DNA of 64,000 bases from CAZKBP01 sp964551015 (GCA_964551015.1 CAZKBP010000026.1:23533-87532); one strand, 5' to 3'; shown: positions 53,615 through 62,549, numbered from the stretch's first letter. The notes: a model not told the origin generated them from the sequence alone. Program-made: numbers and translations.

Positions 53615-54865
53615 TCATCCGTCAGCCCCTTCTTCTGGCCAATAGATCAATCTACTCAGGCGGTCTTCGGCAAACACTTCTTGCGCGATGGCTTGGATTT
53701 CCTCAGCACTGACTCGGCGTACGGCTTGGAACACTTCTTCCAAAGCCTCGATTTGTCCTGTATCTAAGATACTATTTGCCATCATGAGCATAAAATGCAG
53801 ATTACTTTCTTCGGCCATGGCCAACTGCCCCAACATTTGTTCTTTGGTCTGATGAAGCTGAAGCGTGCCTAGCTTTTGCTCACGGAGACTTTTCAATTCA
53901 CGATGGAATACGGCGAGGCTTTTTTTCAAATGCCTGGGCTCAGTAGCGAAATACACAGCAAACAATCCCGTATCGGTGAAAGGCGTATAATTAGCTTCAA
54001 CCGAATAAACATAGCCTAGCTTCTCGCGCAAAGCCCGATTGAGACGAGAATTAAGTCCCGGCCCTCCTAGCAAATTGGTAAGCAGCGTGAAGGCCAAGCG
54101 CTGATCATCGCTGATGGCATAAGCTTCATTACCAATGGCACAATAAGCCTGACTAGCTTGGTGAAATTTGTCAAGCTGCTGTGGAATATAATGCCGAAAC
54201 GGTATGCGCGCTCTCGATACTTGGCTACTTGGCAAGGGGCGAATATATTTATCTGCCCACTTCAATACTTTCTTGAGAGGTAAATTGCCAACCGAAGCAA
54301 AGACAATCCGATGCGTGTTGATATTCTCCCGAATGAATTGACGGAAATCCTCTCTACGAAAGGAAGCCACGCTCTCGGTAGTACCTAAAATATTATTGCC
54401 CAAGGGGTGATCTTTGAAAATAACTGCGTCAAAATCATCCTGAATCGCGTCATCGGGCGAATCAATGTACATCGCCATTTCTTCTAAGATCACATTGCGT
54501 TCTCGCTCGATTTGATTATCGGGAAAAACGGAGTCAAAGGTAATATCTGTGAGCAGTTCTACGGCTTTCTCATAATGATGATCTAGAAAAGAAGCGTGAA
54601 AACAAATTTTTTCTTTGGTGGTGTAAGCATTCAGCTCCCCTCCTACCGACTCCAAACGATTGATAATGTGAAAAGCCTTGCGTTTCTGCGTGCCTTTGAA
54701 AGCCATGTGTTCCCAAAAATGCGCAATTCCTAATTGATGAGGCTGCTCGTCTCGGCTACCGATGTCTAATACGAAGCCACAATGGGCGATTTTAGTATTT
54801 TGAACTTGTTTGTGTACAATTCTGATTCCGTTGGGCAGCGTAACGCTCTCGTAATCTCTTTCCAT
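53615..54865 (-). CDS. M16-family zinc metallopeptidase
   Basis: A 416-residue pitrilysin-family peptidase. The inverted zinc motif HFWEH (His49, Glu52, His53) and the distal Glu129 (RNVILEEM), 76 residues on, fit a catalytic M16 subunit. The second half is the inactive M16_C domain (GGPGLNSRLNRALREKLGYV). It has no signal peptide, so it is probably cytoplasmic, like the processing-peptidase-type M16B enzymes. A TATTTTTG box on the minus strand (54904-54911) may be its promoter. Confidence 0.93.
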   Translation of the reverse strand: MERDYESVTLPNGIRIVHKQVQNTKIAHCGFVLDIGSRDEQPHQLGIAHFWEHMAFKGTQKRKAFHIINRLESVGGELNAYTTKEKICFHASFLDHHYEKAVELLTDITFDSVFPDNQIERERNVILEEMAMYIDSPDDAIQDDFDAVIFKDHPLGNNILGTTESVASFRREDFRQFIRENINTHRIVFASVGNLPLKKVLKWADKYIRPLPSSQVSRARIPFRHYIPQQLDKFHQASQAYCAIGNEAYAISDDQRLAFTLLTNLLGGPGLNSRLNRALREKLGYVYSVEANYTPFTDTGLFAVYFATEPRHLKKSLAVFHRELKSLREQKLGTLQLHQTKEQMLGQLAMAEESNLHFMLMMANSILDTGQIEALEEVFQAVRRVSAEEIQAIAQEVFAEDRLSRLIYWPEEGADG

Positions 54866-54979
54866 TCTTTTTTAATCACAATAAATCTTATCCAACTAAA
54901 GAACAAAAATAATAAATTATCGCTTCCTAGAATCCTAAAAAAGCTGTTAATTAGAAGAAGAAATCAGTTTAATTTTTTT

Positions 54980-55615
54980 ATGAACAAATCCCAACGTTTA
55001 TTTTTGGTCTTGAGCCTGTGCTTGCTGTCCTCACTTTTTTTATTGGCTCAAGATTATCAGGTTTTACTCAATGAAGCCGAACAGCATTTTAAGTGGGGTC
55101 GTGTTCAAGCCTCTTTAGAAACCTGCGACCAAGCGATTGAAGAAGAAGCCAATAATTACCAAGCTTACCAAAAAAGAGGCCGCGCCTACCGCTTTCTGGG
55201 CGACCCGAATCGAGCCTTACAAGATTATAATACGGCTCTCCGCATCAATCCGAATCATGCCAATAGCTACGTGGGCCGTGCCCAAACTCACCTCAAGATC
55301 AGTGCTTATACCGAAGCCATTCAGGACTATAACTTGGCTTTACGGATTGACCCTCAGCACCCACAGGCTATTCAGATGCTCTACAATCGTGCCCTGGCCA
55401 AGCAAAAGTTAGCAGATTTTAAAGCCGCTCTAGTGGATTATAATTTGCTTCTTGAAGCCAACCCTGATTATACCAAAGCACTCGTGAATCGTGGTTATCT
55501 ACTCTATCAAAAAAATGAAGTGAGAGCTGCCTGCGTCGATTGGCTCAAGGCGCGTGAACTGGGCAACTCTAAAGCCTCCAAGAATGCCGAGCGAGCCTGT
55601 CAATGCTGTATGTAA
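54980..55615 (+). CDS. Small exported TPR protein
   Basis: A 211-residue protein from the ATG at 54980, where a signal peptide (MNKSQRLFLVLSLCLLSSLFLLAQ) starts. Four or five TPR units follow (about 26-195; YQAYQKRGRAYRFLGDPNRA, ALVNRGYLLYQKNEVRAACVDW) and the protein ends in CQCCM. Such proteins serve as protein-binding scaffolds in the periplasm. It is divergent from the M16 gene. Confidence 0.85.
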   Translation: MNKSQRLFLVLSLCLLSSLFLLAQDYQVLLNEAEQHFKWGRVQASLETCDQAIEEEANNYQAYQKRGRAYRFLGDPNRALQDYNTALRINPNHANSYVGRAQTHLKISAYTEAIQDYNLALRIDPQHPQAIQMLYNRALAKQKLADFKAALVDYNLLLEANPDYTKALVNRGYLLYQKNEVRAACVDWLKARELGNSKASKNAERACQCCM

Positions 55616-55807
55616 ATAGGAATGCTTCGGGCAAATACGCCAAGCCAATATGGTGATTTGCTCCTTGGTTTCGTGCCTCTGAGTTCGAAAAAAAATAATA
55701 ATATTTTTCGCGTGCAACCTTTTATCCCTTCTCTGGTGTCCAACTAGCAAATAGGTATTTATCAATATCTTCTGAGTTAGTCATTTCATCAAACCATATC
55801 ATCACCC

Positions 55808-56956
55808 ATGAAAAAAGTTAGTATATTTATTTGTTTAAAAATATTATTAATAACATTTTTAGTTATTACATTTTCAAATCCCGATTTATCCGCCCAAGAC
55901 GCAGGAGGAGGGTTTAATGTGGCGGTAAAGCACACAGGCATTGGCTTTGGCAATTCCAAACGATTCAACGGGATACGTTTCAACTATCGCGATAGGGATG
56001 TAGAACAAGTCAACGGGCTCAACCTCACGCTCTGGTACCCCAAGGACGATGCTAATACTGGAGAAGTGAACGGCCTGGCGATTGGATTGCCTGTCGGTGG
56101 AGCCAAAGAATTGAAAGGAGTGGCCATAGGTTTATTGGGTGTAGGAGCCAGCAAATCTATGACGGGTATCCACTTGGCTGGTCTCGGGCTGGGAGCTGGC
56201 GAAGATATGACAGGCATTAACATCAGTGGCCTGGGACTCGGCGCAGGCGACGATATGGCAGGTATCAATATTGGTGGGCTGGGGCTGGGAGCCGGAGATC
56301 GGCTGGCGGGTATCAACATTGGTGGCCTTGGTGTAGGCGCAGGCGACGATATACGAGGAATTAATATTGGCGGGCTCGGCTTAGGAGCTGGCGACGATCT
56401 GGTTGGGCTTAACATCGGGGGCTTAGGTACGGGTGCAGGTGGAGACGTAAAAGGGATTAACTTTGGAGGTTTAGGCCTGGGAGCAGGCGGTGACTTAGTA
56501 GGTCTTAATATTGCGGGAGCGGGCATGGGTGCGGGTGATGATATCACAGGAATCAACCTCGCTGGAATTGCTATGGGCGCGGGAGAAAGCCTGAAGGGAA
56601 TCAATGTCGCTGGCATCGCACTGGGAGGTGGTGAAAAAGTAGCAGGTCTTAATATCAGTGGTATCGCTTTGGGAAGTGAAGAAGTAATCGGCATCAGTAT
56701 CGCTCCTGTGATTGGTGGTAGAAATGTCACGGGTTTGCAAATTGCTCCGGCCTACTTCCAAGCTGGTAAGCAGATGACGGGCTTATCTATCAGTGCTTTC
56801 AATCATATACAAGGGCAACAAAATGGCGTGAGCATTGGTATTTTCAACTATGCTCGCAAACTCAAAGGCTTACAAATTGGCTTGCTCAATTATGTCAAAG
56901 AAAATCCACTCCTACTCCGTCTGATGCCACTCATCAATTTTAATTTTAGAGATTAA
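55808..56956 (+). CDS. Exported glycine-rich 16-residue-repeat protein (predicted beta-solenoid)
   Basis: A 382-residue protein with a signal peptide (hydrophobic stretch about 8-24, cut near LSAQ). Residues 104-294 are twelve units of the pattern G(I/L)NIxGLGLGAGDDxx: eleven of exactly 16 residues and one of 15. More degenerate units follow to about 375 (GLSISAFNHI, GVSIGIFNYA, GLQIGLLNYV). The regular alternation of hydrophobic residues and Gly suggests one turn of beta-helix per unit. The tail resembles the GxxIGxFN repeats of the LA_2272-type surface repeat proteins. It may sit at the outer membrane; function is unknown. A strong terminator follows. Confidence 0.85.
   Translation: MKKVSIFICLKILLITFLVITFSNPDLSAQDAGGGFNVAVKHTGIGFGNSKRFNGIRFNYRDRDVEQVNGLNLTLWYPKDDANTGEVNGLAIGLPVGGAKELKGVAIGLLGVGASKSMTGIHLAGLGLGAGEDMTGINISGLGLGAGDDMAGINIGGLGLGAGDRLAGINIGGLGVGAGDDIRGINIGGLGLGAGDDLVGLNIGGLGTGAGGDVKGINFGGLGLGAGGDLVGLNIAGAGMGAGDDITGINLAGIAMGAGESLKGINVAGIALGGGEKVAGLNISGIALGSEEVIGISIAPVIGGRNVTGLQIAPAYFQAGKQMTGLSISAFNHIQGQQNGVSIGIFNYARKLKGLQIGLLNYVKENPLLLRLMPLINFNFRD
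56117..56689 (+). repeat. 48-bp coding repeat array
   Basis: Twelve in-frame units (eleven of 48 bp, the last of 45 bp) encode the glycine-rich repeats. The central units are very similar in DNA sequence, which allows copy-number change by slippage or recombination. Confidence 0.9.
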
Positions 56957-56993
56957 GGACATTCTTTATCAAATTTTTCTGGAAAATTCTCTG

Positions 56994-57024
56994 GCTCAGA
57001 TCATCTACATCTGAGCTTTTTTTT
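56994..57024 (+). terminator. Terminator after the repeat-protein gene
   Basis: A perfect 8-bp stem (GCTCAGAT / ATCTGAGC) with a 7-base loop and T8. Confidence 0.93.
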
Positions 57025-57052
57025 GTGTCAAATGCCTGTCCGAATTTGTAGG

Positions 57053-57084
57053 TTTTGATTTACTATTTGCTTCAGTTAATTTTG
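57053..57084 (+). promoter_or_regulatory. Promoter of the spermidine-synthase-like gene
   Basis: TTTTG at 57053-57057 and TAATTTTG at 57077-57084 are 19 bases apart, matching both Bacteroidota promoter elements. It lies 115 bp before the ATG. Confidence 0.6.
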
Positions 57085-57198
57085 CAGATATTTCCGTAAA
57101 AAAGACGGATTGCCACGAAGCGAAGGAGTTCCAAATTCTACCGCTTTTTTTTGAAAATATAACAAAAACAAAATCACCTTGCTCGCTTCAAACCGCCC

Positions 57199-58761
57199 AT
57201 GAACCCATCTTCCAAATCTCAGATTCTCAAAGTCGCGCTCTTTGCCACGGGCTTATCGGGCATTGTGGCCGAGTATATCCTTTCTACCCTGGCTACTTAT
57301 TTTATTGGTAATTCGGTATTTCAGTGGACAATGATTCTTTCGCTCATGCTTTTTTCTATGGGCTTGGGAAGTCGGTTGAGCCTTTATATTGAAAATCGCC
57401 TGCTGGAAGTTTTTATTTTTACAGAGTTTGTCTTATCCATACTGACCTCATTTAGTGCCTTGGCTACCTACGTGCTCATGGCCTATATGGATGACATTGG
57501 CATCTTGATTTACAGCCTCAGTATTTTGATTGGTTTGTTAATTGGTATGGAAATTCCCTTGGTTACACGGATCAATGAACGCTACGAGCAACTGAAAGCC
57601 AACATCGCGGGAGTGATGGAGCAAGATTATTATGGTAGCCTCTTGGGTGGAGTGTTCTTTGCTTTCGTGGGTTTGCCTTATTTGGGTTTAACCTACACGC
57701 CCTTTGTGTTAGGAGGCATTAATTTTTTGGTGGCGGTGGTACTTTATTTTAAGCTAAAATCATCCGTGGAAGTCAAATTTCGGCCCATTCTGGGTGGTTT
57801 CGCGGTAGTTATTTTTCTGGTTTTAGGAGCAGGTATTTTCTTGGCAGAACCTATCGTTTTTTTTGGAGAACAGAAACGCTACAACGATAAAGTCATTTTT
57901 TCTGAGCAAACGAAGTATCAAAAAATTACCATTACCCAATGGAAAGACGACTATTGGCTTTTCTTAAATACCAGCAAGCAACTTTGTACTTTTGACGAAT
58001 GGCTTTACCACGAACCCTTGGTACATCCCGTGATGGGTTTAAATCCAGCGGCCAAAGATGTATTGGTTTTGGGCGCGGGAGATGGCTGTGCCATTCGGGA
58101 AGTACTCAAATATGACCACATCCAAAATATCACGCTGGTTGATCTAGACCCCGAAATGACCCGCATCGGGGCGGAGCATCCCATCTTTCGGAGCTTAAAT
58201 CAGGGTGCTTTTCAGAGTCCAAAAGTAAAGGTAATTAATGAAGATGCCTTTAATTATCTGGAGCGTACTCGTGAGATGTACGATGTAATTATTGCCGATT
58301 TCCCTGATCCTCAGACTATTGAATTGAATCGTTTATACAGTTTAGAGTTTTACAAACTTTGTCAGCACCAGTTGCGAGCGCACGGAGTAATTGTCACACA
58401 AGCAGCTAGTCCTTATTTTTGCCCCAAAGTTTATCAATCTATCGAAAAGACTATGCAAAAAGCAGGTTTTCAGACGATTCCTCTCCACAATCACGTTTAT
58501 ACTTTTGGAGAATGGGCTTGGGTGATCGGAGCCAAAGCTATTCCCAGCAAGCAACTCAAACCCATTCTACAGAGCCTCGACTTGGACGACATCCAATTAC
58601 GTTGGCTTAATCAGGAGGCGATGCAATTGATCACCTCTTTCGGCAAAGACCTCCTTCCTGTACAATCTGAGCAGATAGAAGTCAACACTTTGCAAAATCC
58701 CGTCTTACATCGCTATTACCGACAGGGTACTTGGGATATTTTCTTTGAAGGTGGGTTGTAA
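57199..58761 (+). CDS. Membrane-bound spermidine-synthase-like protein
   Basis: A 520-residue protein. About seven membrane helices (15-225; EYILSTLATYFIGNSVFQWT, LLIGMEIPLVTRIN) precede a polyamine aminopropyltransferase domain (about 245-460) with VLVLGAGDGCAIREVL, LVDLDPEMTRIG, and the catalytic-type Asp in IIADFPDPQT. Proteins of this fused type are usually annotated as spermidine synthase, but their polyamine activity is largely unproven, and relatives occur in stress clusters with DUF350/DUF4178 genes not seen here. AguB at 12779 could supply putrescine. Confidence 0.88.
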   Translation: MNPSSKSQILKVALFATGLSGIVAEYILSTLATYFIGNSVFQWTMILSLMLFSMGLGSRLSLYIENRLLEVFIFTEFVLSILTSFSALATYVLMAYMDDIGILIYSLSILIGLLIGMEIPLVTRINERYEQLKANIAGVMEQDYYGSLLGGVFFAFVGLPYLGLTYTPFVLGGINFLVAVVLYFKLKSSVEVKFRPILGGFAVVIFLVLGAGIFLAEPIVFFGEQKRYNDKVIFSEQTKYQKITITQWKDDYWLFLNTSKQLCTFDEWLYHEPLVHPVMGLNPAAKDVLVLGAGDGCAIREVLKYDHIQNITLVDLDPEMTRIGAEHPIFRSLNQGAFQSPKVKVINEDAFNYLERTREMYDVIIADFPDPQTIELNRLYSLEFYKLCQHQLRAHGVIVTQAASPYFCPKVYQSIEKTMQKAGFQTIPLHNHVYTFGEWAWVIGAKAIPSKQLKPILQSLDLDDIQLRWLNQEAMQLITSFGKDLLPVQSEQIEVNTLQNPVLHRYYRQGTWDIFFEGGL

Positions 58762-58840
58762 ATTTGAAATACAAATAGCTGAAAAACAGCACTTTAAGAA
58801 TAAACCTTTCATTTTATTGGTCATTTTTTGATGATTAGGT

Positions 58841-58870
58841 TTTTATTTTTCCGAAAAGGGTCTATATTTG
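58841..58870 (+). promoter_or_regulatory. Promoter of tRNA-Val
   Basis: TATATTTG (58863-58870) matches TAnnTTTG exactly, 23 bases before the tRNA, with a T-rich -33 region about 20 bases upstream. Confidence 0.7.
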
Positions 58871-58893
58871 CATTCCCATTCGGAAACAAGCAA

Positions 58894-58968
58894 GGACTCT
58901 TAGCTCAGTTGGTTCAGAGCACCTGCCTTACAAGCAGGGGGTCGCTGGTTCGAATCCAGCAGGGTCCA
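58894..58968 (+). tRNA. tRNA-Val (anticodon UAC)
   Basis: All arms fold by eye: acceptor GGACTCT/AGGGTCC with one G-T pair, D arm GCTC/GAGC, anticodon arm CCTGC-CTTACAA-GCAGG with anticodon TAC at the loop centre, T arm GCTGG-TTCGAAT-CCAGC, discriminator A. The length is 75 bases. The terminal CCA is not encoded. It is followed by a terminator, and marks the left border of a region with different gene content. Confidence 0.97.
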
Positions 58969-58981
58969 CCTCAGTATCAAG

Positions 58982-59013
58982 CACTTACAAATTAGACCTT
59001 GTAAGTGTTTTTT
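58982..59013 (+). terminator. Terminator after tRNA-Val
   Basis: A 9-bp perfect stem CACTTACAA / TTGTAAGTG with an 8-base loop and T6. Outer ATCAAG/CTTGAT pairs flank the T run. Confidence 0.88.
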
Positions 59014-59060
59014 CTTGATACATACCAGATACATACAAATACAGGGTTGCAGCCAGTTTT

Positions 59061-59642
59061 CTATTTATTTCGTTCACCCAGTTTCTCAATTTTCTTTAAC
59101 CATTTTTCTCGAAATTCAACTTTTGACAGCCTAATCGGCCCAATAGAAGTGATTTTCACAGATTTAACGCCAATAAAATTCATGGTGAGTTTTTTCATGG
59201 CGTAATGGCTCGGACTTCCATTGATTAGTTTATAAAACCAAGGTGGTTGGTCTAAGGTACAAATGATTCTTGAAGTCTTTCCGGTGAAATATTTATCCCA
59301 CCACAAAGAGCCTTCTCTTTTTTTGAATGCAAAACCCGGCAAGAGCACTCTATCTAAGAATCCTTTCATGATGGCAGGAACTGAGCCCCACCAAACTGGA
59401 TAAACCCAAACCAGATGGTCGGCCCATTTGAGTTTTTCTCGGGCTTCTATCAGATCAGGTTCAAGTTCTGTTCGTTTTCTGTATCCAAATTGTAGATTGG
59501 GGTTAAACTTCAAATCCCGAATGTTAATTTGTTTGATTTCAGCACTCGTTTTGTCAGCTCCTTTTTTATAGGCTTCTGCCAAGGCGAAGTTAAAACTTGC
59601 TTGGTCAGGGTGTCCATTTATGATTAAGATTTTATTTGTCAT
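59061..59642 (-). CDS. NAD(P)H dehydrogenase (quinone), flavodoxin-like fold
   Basis: A 193-residue protein of the Flavodoxin_2 (NQO1/KefF/MdaB-like) family. ILIINGHPDQASFN binds the FMN/FAD phosphate; VWVYPVWWGSVPAIMKGFLD is the hallmark segment that contacts the flavin, with GFAF following. It reduces quinones or other electrophiles by two electrons. It is the first gene to the right of the tRNA, on the minus strand. Confidence 0.92.
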   Translation of the reverse strand: MTNKILIINGHPDQASFNFALAEAYKKGADKTSAEIKQINIRDLKFNPNLQFGYRKRTELEPDLIEAREKLKWADHLVWVYPVWWGSVPAIMKGFLDRVLLPGFAFKKREGSLWWDKYFTGKTSRIICTLDQPPWFYKLINGSPSHYAMKKLTMNFIGVKSVKITSIGPIRLSKVEFREKWLKKIEKLGERNK

Positions 59643-59778
59643 CTGTTTCTAACTTTCTTTTCGGAGTCTAAGTCTAATGATCGGGTTTGTCTGTTGCCTT
59701 TGGTTTGCGAAATATTGCTTTGAGAACCTAAGTCCTGCGTTCAGATTTATTCCCTAAACGCATGGTACTCTGTGGTTT

Positions 59779-60516
59779 TTAATTTTCCAAAATATTTTCA
59801 AGGACATTATAATATCGAGTTGCAATAAACTCGGCTCCGGCTTCATTATAATGCACTTCATCAGCCAAATAGCTATCATTGAACCCCGTAAACATATCCA
59901 CTGCTATGACTTGTGAGGTAGCGGTGGTTTGGTCTGTGGCAATGCTCAAAACGTCTTGTTGGATTTGGTTGAAAGCATTGGTAAGTTCGGTGGTCATAAA
60001 ATCAGAACGACCCTGAGCGGGTTGTTCAATAATGATCGTTACACTTGGGTTATTGTCCTGTAAAATATCAATGATGGCGTTGATATTTGCAAGGGCTTGA
60101 TCGTAATCCAAACCTTCTAAAATGTCGTTGCCGCCCGGTGAACTAAAAAGAACAATATCGGGTGATCCTGTCTCCATAAGCCAATCATCTATTCCATTTA
60201 AAATTTGTCCCGAAGTCCATCCGCCTCTACCTTCATGGTCAGGGTCAAAATCAATCCCTGAAAACGAGGGATAAGAGGCAAGATCTGATTGGGTTCCGAT
60301 AAAATCAAACGTCCAATCCTCTTCTTGCAAGTCCTTCCATAGCTCATAGCGGTAGCTTTCAAACTCAGGTCTCGCTCCTTCCACTCTCGAGGCTCCCAAA
60401 GGCATAATTTTGTTGATAGAGGCACTGATCGGTTTTGAGCGCGTATCGTCATCTGTACAAGCGTTGAACATCGTGAGCGATATTCCTATCAACATAAATT
60501 TGATGATCATTTTCAT
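59779..60516 (-). CDS. SGNH/GDSL-type esterase lipoprotein
   Basis: A 245-residue protein. A lipobox (MFNAC, Cys20) marks a lipoprotein. SGNH blocks: nucleophile Ser43 in MPLGASRVEG (GAS instead of GDS), Gly block GRGGWTSGQIL, Asn block SPGGNDIL, and the C-terminal DEVHYNEAGA with the Asp-His pair. All catalytic residues are present, so it is probably an active esterase or deacetylase on sugars or lipids outside the cell. The substrate is unknown. Confidence 0.9.
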   Translation of the reverse strand: MKMIIKFMLIGISLTMFNACTDDDTRSKPISASINKIMPLGASRVEGARPEFESYRYELWKDLQEEDWTFDFIGTQSDLASYPSFSGIDFDPDHEGRGGWTSGQILNGIDDWLMETGSPDIVLFSSPGGNDILEGLDYDQALANINAIIDILQDNNPSVTIIIEQPAQGRSDFMTTELTNAFNQIQQDVLSIATDQTTATSQVIAVDMFTGFNDSYLADEVHYNEAGAEFIATRYYNVLENILEN

Positions 60517-60541
60517 GCAGTCTTTGCTTTAAATTGTAGAG

Positions 60542-60567
60542 AACCGCCTTTTAGCCAAAAGGCGGTT
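60542..60567 (-). terminator. Hairpin downstream of the FGE-type fragment
   Basis: A 10-bp perfect stem (AACCGCCTTT / AAAGGCGGTT) with a 6-base loop between the 60590-60793 fragment and the esterase gene. The T-rich tail is weak on the minus strand (TTCTCTACAATTT) and better on the plus strand. Confidence 0.55.
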
Positions 60568-60589
60568 TATTTCTTGGTTGTAATCCATT

Positions 60590-60793
60590 TTAATCGTTCT
60601 TATTTGAGTTATTTTCTTTTGTAATTACAACGCTAAACCCAATACGATTATCTTTCCCCCAAATTGCTCCGGCTACTTCATCATCCCATTGGAAGTGCTT
60701 TGAACCAGCATCTCTCCAAGAAGCACCCCGTATGATATGTAAATTATCCTTATTTCCATTTTCGGATGTCCATTCTCTAACATTCCGTTCCAT
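60590..60793 (-). pseudogene. C-terminal fragment of a formylglycine-generating-enzyme-type (SUMF1) protein
   Basis: The short frame encodes NVREWTSENG, then HIIRGASWRDAG and RIGFSVVI, which match the end of FGE-sulfatase/SUMF1 domains (usual form: NVWEWTSD, RGGSWxxxA, GFRVV). The similarity seems to begin a few codons before the first Met, but an in-frame stop lies about nine codons upstream. About 200 residues of a normal domain are missing, so this is a decayed remnant, not a working gene. Whole proteins of this fold modify sulfatases or bind ligands. Confidence 0.75.
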
Positions 60794-60856
60794 AAATTCC
60801 AAGTTCGTTCTTGTGTGTTAAATACACGGAAGCACTCACTGGAAATTCATCCTCAT

Positions 60857-62359
60857 TTAATCCAATTTCATAAATTTTTCGGGTTCATCAGAAAATTCAA
60901 TGGTCAGTTCACTTATCTCGCCTTCGTTATCTTGATAAAAGTTGATGTAAAATGAGGGGGTATTTTGATGATGTACATCTACAACCCTGTTAACAAATGT
61001 ATCATATCCAAAATGTTCTAAATACATCTTAAAAGCTGGAAATTGGATCATTAGATTTTGATTTTCTTGAAAAACCGTGACCTCACCGTAGCTTTCTGCA
61101 AAATATTTCCCACAATATTCTGCTAGTGGGCGACTGGGTAGCTTATCAGCTTTTAAGGGGGGAAAGCTTGTTTGAGGAATGATGGCACTACCAATCTGTA
61201 CGTTATAGTCCTGCCAAGGCTTTCTTTCTTTGGCTAACAATCTATTGATTATTATATCGCTTATTGCTTTGGTAAGAAGGTTAGACGAGCCTTGATTGGT
61301 CAATATAACAATACCGATTTTTTTGTGTGGGTATAGATTGACACTTGCAGTAAATCCAGATACATTACCCTCGTGGTTGACTCTGTAAAGGTTTTTATAT
61401 TGATGTACGAACCATCCATATCCGTAAGTATCTGCCAATAAGTTATACTTTCTTTCATACCCAAAGCTTCCCCTGATGATATTATGCTCACTAAAGGCAC
61501 TTTCCAAATATTCCTGAGGTATGAGTTGTTTCCCTTGATGGAGTCCTCCATTCAGCAGCATGATTACCCATTTGGAAAGATCGTCTGAGGAACTATTGAT
61601 AGCTCCAGAAGCACAGGATTCGTGTTGATCTTCGTAGGCTACCTTTAATGGTTTTCCATCGGACAGACTGTATCCCAAAGAATAATTATCGTTGGATTGT
61701 AGTTCTTCTAAACTACAGTTGGAGTGCGTCATTTCTAAGGGAGAGAAAATTTCGTTTTCAATGTTTTCTGCCCAGGTTTTCCCTGATATTTGTGCGGTTA
61801 CTTCTCCGAGTATGGCATATCCCATATTACTGTAGTCAAAGCGCTCCCGTACTTGACTATTCGGTTTCAGATGAGATAATCGTGCTAAGTGCTTTTGTAT
61901 GTCATCCGTTGGAAAAAAGACGTGGGCAGCATCCACACTTCCGATACCAGAGCGATGAGCTAACAAATCTTCAATCGTTATAAGATTGTTCATTTCATCT
62001 GTCGAGAACCGCAAGTAGGGTATAAATTTGCGAGGCTTATCCGTTACTTTTAATTTTGATTGACCAACATACACACCTACTAATGAAGAGGTTAAGGGTT
62101 TAGTAACCGAACCTATGGGAAAAATTGTATGAGGAGTTACCGGCAGTTTTTCTTCCAAATTTCTATACCCAAAACCGTTAGCATAAAGAATTTCTCCGTT
62201 TTCTATAACTGATATAGACATGCCAACGGTTTGATACGCTTTCATCAGACTGTTAACCTCGTCTTCCAGTCCATCTAATCTTGAGTCAATATTCTGCCCA
62301 TTTGCTTGAAAGCAAAAAAATAGTAAAAACCAAATTGTCATTTGTATCATTAATTTCAT
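60857..62359 (-). CDS. Secreted class C beta-lactamase-like serine hydrolase
   Basis: A 500-residue protein. The signal peptide ends near FQANGQ (residue 22). The beta-lactamase/transpeptidase-like domain (about 25-370) has SxxK (Ser84, Lys87 in GSVTKP), YxN (Tyr176 in FDYSNMG), and a third box HEG in YRVNHEGNVSG instead of KTG, usual for the EstB/AmpH/D-aminopeptidase-like branch. A C-terminal lipocalin-like DUF3471-type domain spans about 395-495. It could be an esterase or peptidase; true beta-lactamase activity is unlikely to be its main role. Confidence 0.92.
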   Translation of the reverse strand: MKLMIQMTIWFLLFFCFQANGQNIDSRLDGLEDEVNSLMKAYQTVGMSISVIENGEILYANGFGYRNLEEKLPVTPHTIFPIGSVTKPLTSSLVGVYVGQSKLKVTDKPRKFIPYLRFSTDEMNNLITIEDLLAHRSGIGSVDAAHVFFPTDDIQKHLARLSHLKPNSQVRERFDYSNMGYAILGEVTAQISGKTWAENIENEIFSPLEMTHSNCSLEELQSNDNYSLGYSLSDGKPLKVAYEDQHESCASGAINSSSDDLSKWVIMLLNGGLHQGKQLIPQEYLESAFSEHNIIRGSFGYERKYNLLADTYGYGWFVHQYKNLYRVNHEGNVSGFTASVNLYPHKKIGIVILTNQGSSNLLTKAISDIIINRLLAKERKPWQDYNVQIGSAIIPQTSFPPLKADKLPSRPLAEYCGKYFAESYGEVTVFQENQNLMIQFPAFKMYLEHFGYDTFVNRVVDVHHQNTPSFYINFYQDNEGEISELTIEFSDEPEKFMKLD

Positions 62360-62549
62360 TTAAAATTATTGTTTATTCATATGGCACATAAGGGGGGCGA
62401 ACTCACACGGTAGCACCCAGCCTATACGCTAGTCTGGGCTTATTCAGAGTGAGGGCGCAGCAAGTATTTTGAATCAACGCTTAGTGTGTAAATGGTACGA
62501 CCGTTTAGGGAGCATTATCACGTATCCTTTCTGGTAGATGACGTCTTAT
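62360..62549. other. Gene-free spacer with a hairpin
   Basis: A stretch of 190 bp between two minus-strand genes. It has higher G+C than its neighbours around 62390-62460 and holds a hairpin (ACCCAG ... CTGGGC, about 62416-62441) and a GGGGGG run near 62392. CTCACAC and GTGTG segments further out could extend pairing. It may be the remnant of a cassette or palindromic element. Confidence 0.35.

Noticed and set aside
55984..56730. 248-codon minus-strand ORF rich in Pro, Ser, Ala and Ile
   Set aside because: It is the antisense shadow of the 48-bp coding repeats; the plus-strand frame has a signal peptide, regular repeats and a terminator.
60857..62359. True class C beta-lactamase
   Set aside because: The KTG box is replaced by HEG and a C-terminal DUF3471-type domain is present, which fits the esterase/peptidase-like branch.
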